A stretch of DNA of 64,000 nt from Epidermidibacterium keratini (GCF_009834025.1 NZ_CP047156.1:3866067-3930066); one strand, 5' to 3'. Positions 15,485 to 25,730 are shown, counted from the first letter of the stretch. Made by a program: numbers and translations. Notes: generated by a model from the sequence alone, not told the origin.

Positions 15485-17188
15485 ATGTCTACCACTGCCC
15501 TGTCGATCGACGACTACCTTGCCGACGCGGCTCGACGCCGCGATGCGATCTGGCCCGCTGACGTGCCGCGCGACGTTGTCTATCCCCTCGGTGAGATCTC
15601 GATCGGCGATCACGTCCGGACGTGGGCAGAGCAGACACCCGATGCCACCGCGATCGCCTTCTACGGAAGGGAAGTCTCCTGGCGCGAACTCGACGATCTC
15701 TCCGATCGAGCCGCGGGATGGCTTGCGGCACAAGGAATCCAGGCAGGCGACCGGGTCGGCGTACTGCTGCCCAACTCGCCGCAGTTCATCGTCGCCTTCG
15801 TCGGGATCCTCAAGCTCGGTGCGGTGCACGTACCGATCAACACCATGTTCCGCGAGCTCGAGCTGCGGCACGAGCTGACCGACGCCGACTGCACGGCACT
15901 GTTTGCCGTCGACTCGATGCTCGACGTACTCGGCAACGTCATCGACGAGACCAACGTACGCAGCGTCCTGGTCACCTCGGCCTACGAGATGGCCGGCGAC
16001 GAGCCGACCCCACCCGCTCCTGCGGCGACGAGCAGCGAACGTGTCACCGACTACGCCGTCTGGTCTGATCTTGAAGGCGTCTCTCCCGCGCCCAAGGTCG
16101 ACGTCGATCTCGACGCACTGGCCGCCCTCAACTACACCGGCGGTACGACGGGCCTGCCGAAAGGCTGCGAGCACACCCAGCGGCACATGCTCTACACCGC
16201 GGCGACAGCTCTATCGGGCAACGGTCTGCGCGAGAAAGCCGCGCTCCTGTGCCACGTCCCGATCTTCTGGATCGCCGGTGAAGACTTTGGCATCCTCAAC
16301 CCGATCGTCAGCGGCGGCACCGTCGTACTGCTCGCCCGCTGGGACGCCACCGCCGTGATGAAAGCCGTCGAGCAGTACGGCGTACAGATGATGATCGGCA
16401 CCGTCGACAACTACCTCGAGATCATGGACCACCCCGACGCTGCGACAACTGACTTCAGCTCGCTGCACTCCCCGCTCGCGATGTCGTTTGTCGCGCGCGT
16501 CGACCCGGAGGTACGCCGCCGGTGGCGCGAAGTTTCCCGCAGCGACGGGGTTCTTCGCGAGGCGGCGTACGGCATGACCGAGACGCACACCTGCGACACC
16601 TTTACCTACGGGCTGCAGACCGACAACTGGGACCTCAGCGGAGAACCGGGCCTGTGCGGGCTTCCGGTCCCCGGGACCGACATCGCGATCGTCGATCCGG
16701 CGACCGGCGACCTGCTGCCCACGGGCGAGCGCGGCGAGATCATCGTGCGCAGCCCGTCCATCCTCACCGCCTACTGGCGTCGCGCCGACGCCACCGCCGA
16801 GGCGATCCGCGACGGTTGGCTGCACACCGGCGACACCGGCTTCCTCGACGAGGCAGGCTGTCTGCATTACCTCAGCCGCAACAAGGACATGATCAAGGTC
16901 AACGGCATGAGCGTCTTTCCCACCGAGGTGGAGACGTTCTTGTGTCGGCACGAGCTGGTCGACGTCGCCGCCGTCGTACCCCGCCCTGATAGCTCGAAAG
17001 GTCAAGTGCCGGTCGCGTTCGTCAAGCCCGTCGAGGGCGCCACGATCGATCCCGAGGAGCTGCGCGCGTGGGCTAAGACCCAGATGGCGACCTACAAGGT
17101 CCCCGAGGTGCGGATCGTCGAGGACTACCCGATGACCACGACCGGCAAGATCAAGAAAGCCGAACTCGCCGCGTCTCTTGGCGACTGA
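15485..17188 (+). CDS. AMP-dependent acid-CoA ligase (ANL superfamily)
   Basis: A 567-aa adenylate-forming enzyme that activates a carboxylic acid with ATP and loads it on CoA. The P-loop YTGGTTGLPKG is at 217-227, the A5-type motif AYGMTETH is near residue 360, the hinge DGWLHTGDTGF follows, and the catalytic lysine is K555 in TTTGKIKK. The N-terminal 40 residues extend beyond the core. GGAG lies 11 bases before the ATG, and TACGAT lies further upstream. The closest kinds are crotonobetaine/cyclohexanecarboxylate-type ligases rather than long-chain FadD, but the acid cannot be read from sequence. Confidence 0.88.
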   Translation: MSTTALSIDDYLADAARRRDAIWPADVPRDVVYPLGEISIGDHVRTWAEQTPDATAIAFYGREVSWRELDDLSDRAAGWLAAQGIQAGDRVGVLLPNSPQFIVAFVGILKLGAVHVPINTMFRELELRHELTDADCTALFAVDSMLDVLGNVIDETNVRSVLVTSAYEMAGDEPTPPAPAATSSERVTDYAVWSDLEGVSPAPKVDVDLDALAALNYTGGTTGLPKGCEHTQRHMLYTAATALSGNGLREKAALLCHVPIFWIAGEDFGILNPIVSGGTVVLLARWDATAVMKAVEQYGVQMMIGTVDNYLEIMDHPDAATTDFSSLHSPLAMSFVARVDPEVRRRWREVSRSDGVLREAAYGMTETHTCDTFTYGLQTDNWDLSGEPGLCGLPVPGTDIAIVDPATGDLLPTGERGEIIVRSPSILTAYWRRADATAEAIRDGWLHTGDTGFLDEAGCLHYLSRNKDMIKVNGMSVFPTEVETFLCRHELVDVAAVVPRPDSSKGQVPVAFVKPVEGATIDPEELRAWAKTQMATYKVPEVRIVEDYPMTTTGKIKKAELAASLGD

Positions 17189-17192
17189 GCAA

Positions 17193-17260
17193 TTCCGCCG
17201 GCCGGGATCGTAGTCGTGGCAGGTGGTTTCACTTCCGCCGGCCGGGATCGTAGGCGTGGC
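17193..17260. repeat. Two direct 28-bp repeats between convergent genes
   Basis: Bases 17193-17220 and 17233-17260 are copies differing at one position, each starting TTCCGCCGGCCGGGATCGTA and containing the palindrome CCGGCCGG. They fill the gap between the CoA ligase stop and the M20 peptidase stop. They may act in bidirectional termination or be a recent slip duplication; no hairpin with a T tract is present. Confidence 0.7.
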
Positions 17261-17269
17261 AGATGGTGC

Positions 17270-18400
17270 TCAACCGGCGAGGTCGGAACTCTCGTCGCAC
17301 CAGCGGTTGAGGATGACGCGGTAGATCTCGACCGCCTCGCGCAGCTTCTCCACCGAGCACCACTCGTTTGCGACGTGGCACTGATCCGGTTCACCCGGGC
17401 CGAGAATCACCGTCGGTACCGCTCCCCCGTCGGTGGCGAGTAGGAACGAAAGCGCTGAGGCGTCAGTAAAGTAGCGTGCCGCGGGCGCGATCGCGTCGTC
17501 TTGCGAACGCTCCCGCAACGCCTCCTGCACCAACCCCACGAACGGATCGTCGCTCGGCGTATCGATCGGCGGCAGTACGACGGAGTCCTCGACCTCGACC
17601 TGATCCCCGGCGAGCTCTCGGACCGTCGCGCGCAGCGACTCAGGCTCAACCGACGGACCGTGGCGCATGTCGAGCAGCAGCTCCGCGTAATCCGGCACGA
17701 CGTTCGTCTGCACGCCGCCGCGCAGTACGCCGACGTTGGCCGTCACCAAACCAAACGAGTCCGAGTCGGGCCAGTCCGAGTAATCGTGCAGCGCAGTCGC
17801 GGCGCGCGACAGCTTCACCACGGCGTTGTCGCCGAGGTCGGGCGCCGACCCGTGGGCGGCAACGCCGTGCGCCTGCAGGCGCATCCACAGTCCGCCCTTG
17901 TGCCCTGGCACCAGCTTGTTCTGGGTGGGCTCGGCGACGAGCAGCGGACCGCCGCGGCGTACGGCATCGGCTGGAATCTCAAAAGCGCCCGTGCAGCCGG
18001 TCTCCTCGCCTGCGGTGAGCACGACCTGCACTCCGCGGCAGTCGTGGTCGCGAGCGGCATGCTCGGCGACGGCGACGACCAGCGCCGCGACGCCGGACTT
18101 CATGTCGCTGGCGCCGCGTCCGGTGAGCTTGTCTCCGTCGATCGTTGCCTCGAAGGGGTCGCTGTTCCAGTCGTCACGGTTGACCGGTACGACGTCCAGG
18201 TGACCGGTCAGCGTCAGGGGCTCATCGCCGCCAACCGTGGCCACCAGCTGTTCGCGTCCGGGTTCGAACTCAACCAAAGAGCTCTGCATCCCCGCCTCAG
18301 TAAGGATTGCCTGGCAGCGTTCGGAAAGCTCGCGCTCGCCCTTGCCGACCGTGTCGGCGGCAATCAGCTCGGACAGCAGCTCGACGACATCCACAGCCAT
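17270..18400 (-). CDS. M20 family metallopeptidase (ArgE/DapE-like)
   Basis: A 376-aa zinc amidohydrolase of the ArgE/DapE/ACY1 family. Metal and catalytic residues are in LTGHLDVVP (H67, D69), GRGASDMK (D99) and GEETG (E132, E133); the dimerisation domain follows from about residue 175 with HKGGLWMRLQAHG. The length fits ArgE/DapE. The start codon overlaps the stop of the upstream MFS gene as TAATG, so the two form a transporter-plus-hydrolase unit: an imported N-acyl amino acid or dipeptide may be cleaved inside. The dapE for lysine synthesis is normally elsewhere, so I do not assign that name. Confidence 0.87.
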   Translation of the reverse strand: MAVDVVELLSELIAADTVGKGERELSERCQAILTEAGMQSSLVEFEPGREQLVATVGGDEPLTLTGHLDVVPVNRDDWNSDPFEATIDGDKLTGRGASDMKSGVAALVVAVAEHAARDHDCRGVQVVLTAGEETGCTGAFEIPADAVRRGGPLLVAEPTQNKLVPGHKGGLWMRLQAHGVAAHGSAPDLGDNAVVKLSRAATALHDYSDWPDSDSFGLVTANVGVLRGGVQTNVVPDYAELLLDMRHGPSVEPESLRATVRELAGDQVEVEDSVVLPPIDTPSDDPFVGLVQEALRERSQDDAIAPAARYFTDASALSFLLATDGGAVPTVILGPGEPDQCHVANEWCSVEKLREAVEIYRVILNRWCDESSDLAG

Positions 18401-19734
18401 TAGTCCAGAACCTTGCCCTTCGTCTCCTTCAGCGTCAGGATCCCGACGAATGCGATCACTGCAGCGATGGCGACGTACCAGAAGAAGAGGTCGCCCTGGC
18501 CGCGATCAGCCAGCCAGGTGATCACCAGCGGCGCCGTGCCACCGAACATGGCGACGGTCAGGTTGTACCAGGCGCCGATGCCCAGCCCGCGCAGGTGCGT
18601 CGGGAAGAGCTCGCTCATGATCGCTGGCGCGATCGAGGTGAGCATTGCGTAGAACCCAAGCCCGACGCTGAACACGATCAGCATGTTCCAGAATCCCGGA
18701 CCGATCAGCCACGACAGCGGCACGATCAGCAGGGCAATCGCTGCCGACCAGACGAGCATCTGTGGCTTGCGTCCGAACTTGTCCGACAGTGCGCCAAACG
18801 GGTACTGCAGCGCCACGAACAGGGCCGTTGCAATAGACAGTGCGACGAACGTCTGCGTGTCGTCGGCCTCGCGGCTGTTGACGGCGTACGGCGTGATCGC
18901 GCTGAAGAACGCGTAGTAGCAGAGCGTCGAGAGCAAGGTAAACGCGATCAGCTGCGCGACCTGCTTCGGGTAGTGCTTCAGGGTCTGCATCAGCGGGTTC
19001 TGGACACGCTCGGCGGTGCCCTTGTTGGCCTCGAACTGCTCGGTCTCGGACATGCTGCGCCGCAGCCAGAGCCCGACCAGCCCGAGCAGGCCGCCGATGA
19101 CGAACGGGATGCGCCAGCCCCAGCTGTTGAGTGCGTCATCGCTCAGCGTGGCCGACAGGAACGCGCCGAACAGCGACGCGATCAGCACCGCCGAACCGGT
19201 CGAGATGTAGAAGAACGACGAGTAGCGGCCGCGGCGGTCCTTCGGCGCGATCTCGGCGAGGTACGCCGATGCGTTGGAGACCTCACCGCCGAGCGACATG
19301 CCCTGGCCGATGCGGGCCAGCAGCAGCAGGATCGGCGCGAGCCAGCCGACGGCATCGAAGGTCGGGAGGATGGCGATGATGAACGAGCCGCCGGCCATCA
19401 GCAAGATGGTCAGCATCATCGCCTTCTTGCGGCCATGAGTGTCGGCGTACCGCCCGAGGATCATGCCGCCCAGCGGACGGAAGAAGAAGGCCAGCGCGTA
19501 CGTCGTGAACGTGCCCAGGAACGCCGCGGTCGGGTTGTCCGACGGGAAGATCTGGGTCGCGAAGTAGATGGAGAACGTCGCGTAGACGGTCCAGTCGTAC
19601 CACTCGACGGCGTTGCCGACGCTGGCCGCGACAAGGGTGCGCACCGGCAGGACGTGCTTCTCGCCGTCGTGCAGGTCAACCTCTACATCGCGCGATTCGT
19701 TGGGGCGATGATGCTCGGAAGTGCTCTCGGACAT
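18400..19734 (-). CDS. MFS transporter, metabolite:H+ symporter family
   Basis: A 444-aa, 12-helix major facilitator of the metabolite:proton symporter (ProP/KgtP) branch. GNAVEWYDWTVYATFS near residue 40, the loop motif GRYADTHGRKKAM, RIGQGMSLGGEVSNASAYLAE and the second-half DKFGRKP are typical of this branch. I set the start at the ATG giving MSESTSEHH, nine bases after GAGGAGC; the longer open frame extends through the promoter into the opposite gene. It is cotranscribed with the M20 peptidase (TAATG overlap). The likely substrate is a small organic acid or acyl amino acid; this is inferred from the partner. Confidence 0.88.
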   Translation of the reverse strand: MSESTSEHHRPNESRDVEVDLHDGEKHVLPVRTLVAASVGNAVEWYDWTVYATFSIYFATQIFPSDNPTAAFLGTFTTYALAFFFRPLGGMILGRYADTHGRKKAMMLTILLMAGGSFIIAILPTFDAVGWLAPILLLLARIGQGMSLGGEVSNASAYLAEIAPKDRRGRYSSFFYISTGSAVLIASLFGAFLSATLSDDALNSWGWRIPFVIGGLLGLVGLWLRRSMSETEQFEANKGTAERVQNPLMQTLKHYPKQVAQLIAFTLLSTLCYYAFFSAITPYAVNSREADDTQTFVALSIATALFVALQYPFGALSDKFGRKPQMLVWSAAIALLIVPLSWLIGPGFWNMLIVFSVGLGFYAMLTSIAPAIMSELFPTHLRGLGIGAWYNLTVAMFGGTAPLVITWLADRGQGDLFFWYVAIAAVIAFVGILTLKETKGKVLD

Positions 19735-19814
19735 GGGGTGCTCCTCGGAGGCTCGCCGGGATTCACGGGACAGACCGGCGCTAGATAGAGCGTTAACATA
19801 TCCTGTACGGCGCC

Positions 19815-22800
19815 ATGCCTGCCAATCGCCGCCGTCGTCCCGCGAGTCGTAGGCGCACCCCGCAGCAGCTCGCCGCCCGGGCCACCGCCGTACCGGCACT
19901 GCACTATCCGCCGGAGCTGCCGGTCAGCGAGAAGCGCGACGAGATCATCGAAGCCCTCAAGGCCAACCAGGTCATCGTCGTGGCCGGTGAGACCGGGTCG
20001 GGCAAGACCACCCAGCTGCCCAAGATCGCACTTGAGGCCGGCCGCGGGATCAACGGGCAGATCGGGCATACCCAGCCGCGCCGCATCGCGGCCCGCACGG
20101 TGGCCGAGCGGATCGCGAGCGAGCTCGACGTCGAGCTCGGCAAGGAGGTCGGGTACGCCGTCCGGTTTACCGACAAGGTCAGTGCCGACAGCTACGTCAA
20201 GGTGATGACCGACGGGATCCTGCTCGCGGAGTTTCAGCGCGACCCGATGCTGCGCCGCTACGACACGATCATCATCGACGAGGCGCACGAACGCAGCCTG
20301 AATATCGACTTCATCCTGGGCTATCTCAAGGAGCTGCTGCCGAAGCGGCATGACCTGAAGGTCATCATCACCTCGGCGACGATTGACCCCGAGGCATTCA
20401 GTCGGCATTTCCGCGACGCCCCGGTGATCTCGGTGTCCGGGCGCACCTATCCAGTGCAGCTGCGCTACCGCCCGCTCGTCGATCCGGACCGCCCCGACGC
20501 ACCCGAGCGCGACCTCGTGCAGGGCGTGGTGGATGCCTGCGCGGAGCTGGCAACCGAGGACCCTGGCGACGTACTCGTTTTTCTGAGCGGTGAGCGCGAG
20601 ATTCGCGACGTAGCTGATGCCCTGCGCGAACTCGACCTACCGAACACTGAGGTGCTGCCGCTGTTTGCCCGGCTATCCTCGGCCGAGCAGCACCGTGTCT
20701 TCAGCCCACATCGCGGCCGCCGAATCGTGCTGGCCACCAACGTTGCCGAGACCTCGCTGACCGTGCCGGGCATCAAGTACGTCGTCGACGCCGGTACGGC
20801 GCGCATATCGCGCTACTCGCTGGCCACCAAGGTGCAGCGCCTGCCCATCGAGCCGATCTCGAAGGCGTCGGCCAAGCAGCGCGCTGGCCGCGCCGGGCGC
20901 ACATCTGACGGAATCGCGATCCGGCTCTACAGCGAGGACGACTACGACTCGCGGCCTGACTTCACCGAGCCGGAGATCACCCGCACCAACCTGGCCGCGG
21001 TCATCTTGCAGATGGTGAGCGCGCGGCTCGGAGACATCGAGAGCTTCCCGTTCATCGACCCGCCGGACCGGCGGAACATCGCCGACGGGCTGGCGTTATT
21101 GCACGAGCTCGGAGCCATCGAACGCGGCCCTGAGCTGAAGCTGACAAAGACCGGCCGCGCGATCAGCGCGCTGCCAATCGACCCGCGTCTGGCCCGCATG
21201 ATCGTCGAAGGCGACCGGCGCGGCGCCGTACTGCCAGTCATAGTCGTCGCCGCCGCACTGTCGATCCAGGACCCGCGCGAGCGACCGGTTGACAAGGAGG
21301 CGGCCGCCGACCAGCAGCACGCGCGCTTCGCCGACAAGACCTCCGACTTCCTCAGCATCCTCAACCTCTGGCGCTACTTGCGCGAGCAGCAAAAAGAGCT
21401 GTCCGGCAACCAGTTCCGCAAGCTCTGTCAGCGCGAGTTCATCAACTACGTGCGGGTGCGCGAATGGCAGGATCTCGTCGCGCAGCTGCGCCAGATCGCT
21501 GCCACCGTAGGAATCCACGCACGCGGCCAGGAGATCTCCGACGACGACCTGCACCAGAGTGTGCTGTCCGGACTGCTCTCACACATCGGCATGCAGGACG
21601 TCGCCAACAAACGCGAGTACGTCGGCGCCCGCAACGCCCGGTTTGCGATCTTCCCAGGATCGGCACTATTTAAGAAGAATCCGCCGTTCGTTGTCGCCGC
21701 CGAGCTCGTCGACACGAGCCGGCTGTGGGCACGCACCGTCGCGCGGATTGACCCCGCGTGGGCCGAGCAGCTCGGCGCGCACCTCGTCAAACGCAGCTAC
21801 AGCGAGCCGCACTGGTCACGCAAACGCGCGTCGGTCGTCGCCCGCGAGAAGGTGACGCTGTACGGCGTACCCATCATCGCCGACCGTCAGGTGAACTACG
21901 GGCGCATCGACCCTGAGCTATCGCGTGAGCTGTTTATCCGCCAGGCGCTGGTCGAACGCGACTGGGACGCCCGACACGGCTTCCTGCGCCACAACGACGA
22001 GGTCATCGCCGAGGTCGAGCGGCTCGAGGACAAGTCACGTCGACGCGACCTCGTCATCGACGATGAGACGTTGTTTTCCTTCTATGACGGCAAGATCCCG
22101 GCTGACATCACCTCAGGGCGACACTTCGACAAGTGGTGGAAGCACGAGCGGCACGACAACCCGACCCTGCTTGAGCTCAGCGTCGACGACGTACTGCGCT
22201 CAGGGGCCGACGTGCCAACGGCCGAAGCGTTCCCGGACGTGTGGCGCGACGGCGACCGGCCGCTGGAGCTGACCTACCGGTTCGATGACGACGCTCTTGC
22301 CGCGCCGAGGCAAAACGAGGAATCCGACGGGATCAGCGTCGACATCCCGCTCGTCACTCTCCAGCAGACCGACTCTGCCGACTTCGAATGGCTGGTGCCG
22401 GGACGACTTGAGGAGCTGCTCGTGGCTCTCATCAAGTCGCTGCCCAAAGCACTGCGTCGTCAGGTCGTCCCCGCGCCCGACCGGGCGCGCGCGCTGCTGC
22501 CGGTGCTGGATCGCTCTCGCGGCCCGCTCCTGCCCCAGGTCGCCGACGAGCTCCGGCGCACCACCGGCGCGGCGATCCGCGAGTCCGACTTCGACTGGTC
22601 GAAAGTCCCTTCGCATCTGCGGATGACGTTTCGAATCGTCGACGAGAAGGGCGATGTCGTCGGGTCCGGCAAGGACCTCGACGACCTCAAGGCACGGCTC
22701 GGGGCACGGCAACGCGCCCAGGTCGCACAGGTCTCGCGGAACCTCGAGCGCAGCGGAATCACCGACTGGGACATCGGCGAGCTGCCACGCACGGTGACAC

Positions 22801-23597
22801 TGGATACCGCCCACGGTCCGGTCGACGGCTACCCGACGCTGCGCTGGCAGGGCACCAACGCGCGCCTGGAAGTAGCGACATCACCTGCACTGCAGGCACA
22901 GTCGCTGCGCATGAGCGTGGGGCACTTGATCGCATCGAAGCTGCCAAACGTCGCATCGCAGGTCACTCGCTCACTGTCGGCCGCCGACAAGATGGCACTG
23001 AGCCAGGCGCCCTACCCAACCGCCGGCGCGCTGTACGACGACTGCCAGCTCGCCGTCGTGCTCGACGTCATCGACGCCGCCGGGCTGCCGTTTAACCGCG
23101 CCGAGTACGACGCACTGGTACCGAAGGCGCGGGCGGCTCAGGTCGGCGGCGTACTCGAGGCGATGGAACGCGCCGCGCGAGTGGTGCGCGCCAGACTCGA
23201 GGTCGATGCGGCGATGCCTCGCGCAGCAGTCGATCCAGTCGTGCAGGCTGATATCCAGACGCAGCTCGCCGAGCTCATGCCAGAAAACTTCGTCAGCCGG
23301 CACGGGGTACGCCGGCTTGCCGACCTCGAGCGTTATCTGAAGGCGATCGTCGTACGCCTTGAGCGACTCGGGGCGCATCGCGATCGTGACCGAGTCGCGA
23401 TGGCCGATGTGCACGCAGTACGTCAGGACTACGAAGACCTGGTGGCCGAGTTTCCCCCCGGTGATCCCGCACCGCCTGCTGTGCAGGCGATCCGGTGGAT
23501 GATCGAAGAGCTGCGGATCGGCTTGTTTGCCCCGGCGATGCGCCCGGCGTACTCGATCTCGGTGCCACGAATCCACAAGGCCATGGACCGCATCTAG
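19815..23597 (+). CDS. hrpA: ATP-dependent RNA helicase HrpA
   Basis: A 1260-aa DEAH-box helicase, near the usual HrpA length of about 1300. Motif I GETGSGKT (58-65), DEAH (155-158), SAT (187-189), TNVAETSLT and QRAGRAGR (near 350) are all present. After the helicase core come the HA2/winged-helix and OB regions and the long C-terminal DUF3418 domain, which begins near residue 600 and supports HrpA over HrpB. HrpA acts on mRNA and rescues stalled ribosomes in other bacteria. TATCCT lies ten bases before the ATG, giving a very short or no leader. The gene faces the MFS gene divergently and ends six bases from a convergent permease gene. Confidence 0.93.
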   Translation: MPANRRRRPASRRRTPQQLAARATAVPALHYPPELPVSEKRDEIIEALKANQVIVVAGETGSGKTTQLPKIALEAGRGINGQIGHTQPRRIAARTVAERIASELDVELGKEVGYAVRFTDKVSADSYVKVMTDGILLAEFQRDPMLRRYDTIIIDEAHERSLNIDFILGYLKELLPKRHDLKVIITSATIDPEAFSRHFRDAPVISVSGRTYPVQLRYRPLVDPDRPDAPERDLVQGVVDACAELATEDPGDVLVFLSGEREIRDVADALRELDLPNTEVLPLFARLSSAEQHRVFSPHRGRRIVLATNVAETSLTVPGIKYVVDAGTARISRYSLATKVQRLPIEPISKASAKQRAGRAGRTSDGIAIRLYSEDDYDSRPDFTEPEITRTNLAAVILQMVSARLGDIESFPFIDPPDRRNIADGLALLHELGAIERGPELKLTKTGRAISALPIDPRLARMIVEGDRRGAVLPVIVVAAALSIQDPRERPVDKEAAADQQHARFADKTSDFLSILNLWRYLREQQKELSGNQFRKLCQREFINYVRVREWQDLVAQLRQIAATVGIHARGQEISDDDLHQSVLSGLLSHIGMQDVANKREYVGARNARFAIFPGSALFKKNPPFVVAAELVDTSRLWARTVARIDPAWAEQLGAHLVKRSYSEPHWSRKRASVVAREKVTLYGVPIIADRQVNYGRIDPELSRELFIRQALVERDWDARHGFLRHNDEVIAEVERLEDKSRRRDLVIDDETLFSFYDGKIPADITSGRHFDKWWKHERHDNPTLLELSVDDVLRSGADVPTAEAFPDVWRDGDRPLELTYRFDDDALAAPRQNEESDGISVDIPLVTLQQTDSADFEWLVPGRLEELLVALIKSLPKALRRQVVPAPDRARALLPVLDRSRGPLLPQVADELRRTTGAAIRESDFDWSKVPSHLRMTFRIVDEKGDVVGSGKDLDDLKARLGARQRAQVAQVSRNLERSGITDWDIGELPRTVTLDTAHGPVDGYPTLRWQGTNARLEVATSPALQAQSLRMSVGHLIASKLPNVASQVTRSLSAADKMALSQAPYPTAGALYDDCQLAVVLDVIDAAGLPFNRAEYDALVPKARAAQVGGVLEAMERAARVVRARLEVDAAMPRAAVDPVVQADIQTQLAELMPENFVSRHGVRRLADLERYLKAIVVRLERLGAHRDRDRVAMADVHAVRQDYEDLVAEFPPGDPAPPAVQAIRWMIEELRIGLFAPAMRPAYSISVPRIHKAMDRI

Positions 23598-23603
23598 CAA
23601 CCG

Positions 23604-24365
23604 CTATCCGAGCGTGTCGATGAAGAGCTTGATGGCCAAGCCCAGACCGGCGATCGCGATCAGGATCCGCACCGGTCGCTCCGGCATTCGACGCAGCAGC
23701 TTTGGTCCGATAAAGGAGCCGATGATCCCGCCGACGGCGATGCATAACGCCGCGCCCCAGTGCGGCTGGCCGAAAGCCAGGAAGAAGAGCGTGGCGCTCA
23801 AGTTCGAGGCGCCGAGCATCATGTTCTTCTCGGCGTTGTTGTAGGCCAGCGAGTCCGTCGAGCTCAGCATCAGCCACGCCAGCAGGATGACCCCGGCGGC
23901 GGCGCCAAAATAGCCGCCGTAGGTCGCCACCAGCGCGAGTACGACGAAGAACACCGGCCCGCTATGCGGGATGGAACGGCCCTTGGTGGCGGCATAGCGC
24001 TGAATCTCGTCGCGAAACAGCAGCAGCAACGAAGCGCCGCCGATCAACCACGGCACGATTCGCTCGAAGCTGCCCGGCGGGCTGGCCAGCAGCAGCCAGC
24101 CGCCGACCGAGCCAAAGACGGCAAACACCGCAATGCGTGGCCACAGCCTGCGCCACGTGCCCCGCAGCTCCGGACGCGTCGACGCCAGCGATCCGAGCGC
24201 CGACGCGGTCAGTCCTGCCGTGTTGGTGACGTTGGCGGTCACTGGAGGCAGCCCAAATGCAAGCAGTGCCGGATAGCTGACCAACGAGGCGAGTCCGGCA
24301 ATCGTGCTGAGGAGTCCGGCGCCGATGCCGGCGGCCACCAAGGCCGTGATGCTGAGCAGGCTCAA
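23604..24365 (-). CDS. TSUP (TauE/SafE) family permease
   Basis: A 253-aa membrane protein with about seven hydrophobic helices. The N-terminal GIGAGLLSTIAGLASLVSYP and the mid-protein TYGGYFGAAAGVILLAWLM repeat are the paired family signatures of TauE/SafE exporters for sulfite, sulfonates or organosulfur anions. The length is normal. It lies 15 bp after the serine hydrolase gene on the same strand and is convergent with hrpA. The transported anion is not deducible. A second, unrelated-looking TSUP gene is at 46395. Confidence 0.87.
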   Translation of the reverse strand: MSLLSITALVAAGIGAGLLSTIAGLASLVSYPALLAFGLPPVTANVTNTAGLTASALGSLASTRPELRGTWRRLWPRIAVFAVFGSVGGWLLLASPPGSFERIVPWLIGGASLLLLFRDEIQRYAATKGRSIPHSGPVFFVVLALVATYGGYFGAAAGVILLAWLMLSSTDSLAYNNAEKNMMLGASNLSATLFFLAFGQPHWGAALCIAVGGIIGSFIGPKLLRRMPERPVRILIAIAGLGLAIKLFIDTLG

Positions 24366-24380
24366 CGGGGGTGCGTGCTC

Positions 24381-25637
24381 CTAGTCGACAAGGGCTTGGT
24401 AGATCAGCTGGTGCAGCTGGGTGCGGATCGGGAAGGTGCTCGACGGCAGCAGCTGGGTCATGAACACGACAGTGAGGTCCTCAAGCGGGTCGATCCAGAA
24501 CGCGGTGCTCGCTGCGCCGCCCCAGGCGAACTCCCCTGGCGAGCTGAGGGTGCCGTACGCCGCCGGGTCCATGACCACCGAGAAGCCGAGACCGAATCCG
24601 ACGCCGTCGTAGCGGGTCTCGGAGAACAGCCGGATTCCGACCTCCTCAAGATCCTGATCGCCCGGTAGCGAGTTCATCGTCATGAAGTCGAGCGTGCGGT
24701 TGCCAAGCAGCCGTCCCCCGTCGTACTCGCCACCGCGGCGCAGCATCTCGCAGAACTTCCCGTAGTCGTCGGTGGTCGACACCAGACCGCCGCCCCCGGA
24801 CAGCATGTCCGCGCCGCGAGTCTTGAACGCCTCGCCGAACGCATCGTTGCGGGTGGCCTTGCCAGTGCGTGGATCGGGGATATACAAGGCAGCCAGACGG
24901 TCGTCGTGCTCGTCGCGGTAGTGGAAGGTGGTGTCGGACATGCCGAGCGGGCCGAAGATCCGCTCGTCGAAGAACTCATCGAGCCCCTTGCCCGAGAGCA
25001 CCTCGACCAGCCGGCCGAGTACGTCGGTGGCGACGCTGTAGTTCCACTGCGTTCCCGGGTCAAAGCGCAGCGGCATACTCGCCCAGTCGTCAACCGCCGC
25101 AGCAAGGTCCTTGCCGGGTGGAGTGCCCCACTCATAGCCACGGCTGCGGTAGATCTCATCCTGCACGTGGATGTGATGGAACCCGTAGGTCAGCCCCGCG
25201 GTGTGGTTAAGCAGGTGCCGAACCTCGATCTGGTTGGCCGCGGGGCGCAGCTTGGGCTTCAACGCGTTGCCGGCCTCGTAGACCTGCATGTCCGCGAAAG
25301 ACGGGATGTAGCGCGAGACCGGATCGGTCAGCTCAAACGCGCCCTCTTCGTAGAGCATCATCGTCGCGACCGACGTGATCGGCTTGGTCATCGAGTAGAT
25401 GCGAAATACCGTGTCGTCTTCAATCGGCAGATCGGCCTCGATATCGCGCTTGCCATAGCTGCTGCGGTGCGCCACCTCACCGTGACGCGCGAGCTGCAGC
25501 TGCCAGCCCGGCAGCCGGCCGTCGTCAACGTAGGTCCGCAAGAAGGTGTCGATGCGCTCCAGGCGCTCCGGGTCGAAACCAAGATCGAGCGGGTCGGTCG
25601 TCTGCGAACCGGTCGTTGCCTGAGAGGTCGAGGTCAT
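24381..25637 (-). CDS. Serine hydrolase (class C beta-lactamase / EstB-type esterase family)
   Basis: A 418-aa protein with the penicillin-recognising fold. The nucleophile motif SMTK gives S82 and K85; the second motif YSV is in QWNYSVATDV; a WGGAASTAFWID segment near residue 385 stands in for the KTG triad. There is no export signal, so it is more likely a cytosolic esterase or lactonase than a penicillinase. Members of this group in actinobacteria are often annotated only as serine hydrolases. The start ATG has a purine-rich GAAAGGAATCC upstream. The TSUP permease gene follows it by 15 bp. Confidence 0.87.
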   Translation of the reverse strand: MTSTSQATTGSQTTDPLDLGFDPERLERIDTFLRTYVDDGRLPGWQLQLARHGEVAHRSSYGKRDIEADLPIEDDTVFRIYSMTKPITSVATMMLYEEGAFELTDPVSRYIPSFADMQVYEAGNALKPKLRPAANQIEVRHLLNHTAGLTYGFHHIHVQDEIYRSRGYEWGTPPGKDLAAAVDDWASMPLRFDPGTQWNYSVATDVLGRLVEVLSGKGLDEFFDERIFGPLGMSDTTFHYRDEHDDRLAALYIPDPRTGKATRNDAFGEAFKTRGADMLSGGGGLVSTTDDYGKFCEMLRRGGEYDGGRLLGNRTLDFMTMNSLPGDQDLEEVGIRLFSETRYDGVGFGLGFSVVMDPAAYGTLSSPGEFAWGGAASTAFWIDPLEDLTVVFMTQLLPSSTFPIRTQLHQLIYQALVD

Positions 25638-25730
25638 CAGCGGATTCCTTTCACCGAAGGACAGAACGGGGATGAAGCAGGGGCAGCGCTAGCGCCCGTG
25701 CGCGCTATGCGGAACGCTAGTTGCACGCTA

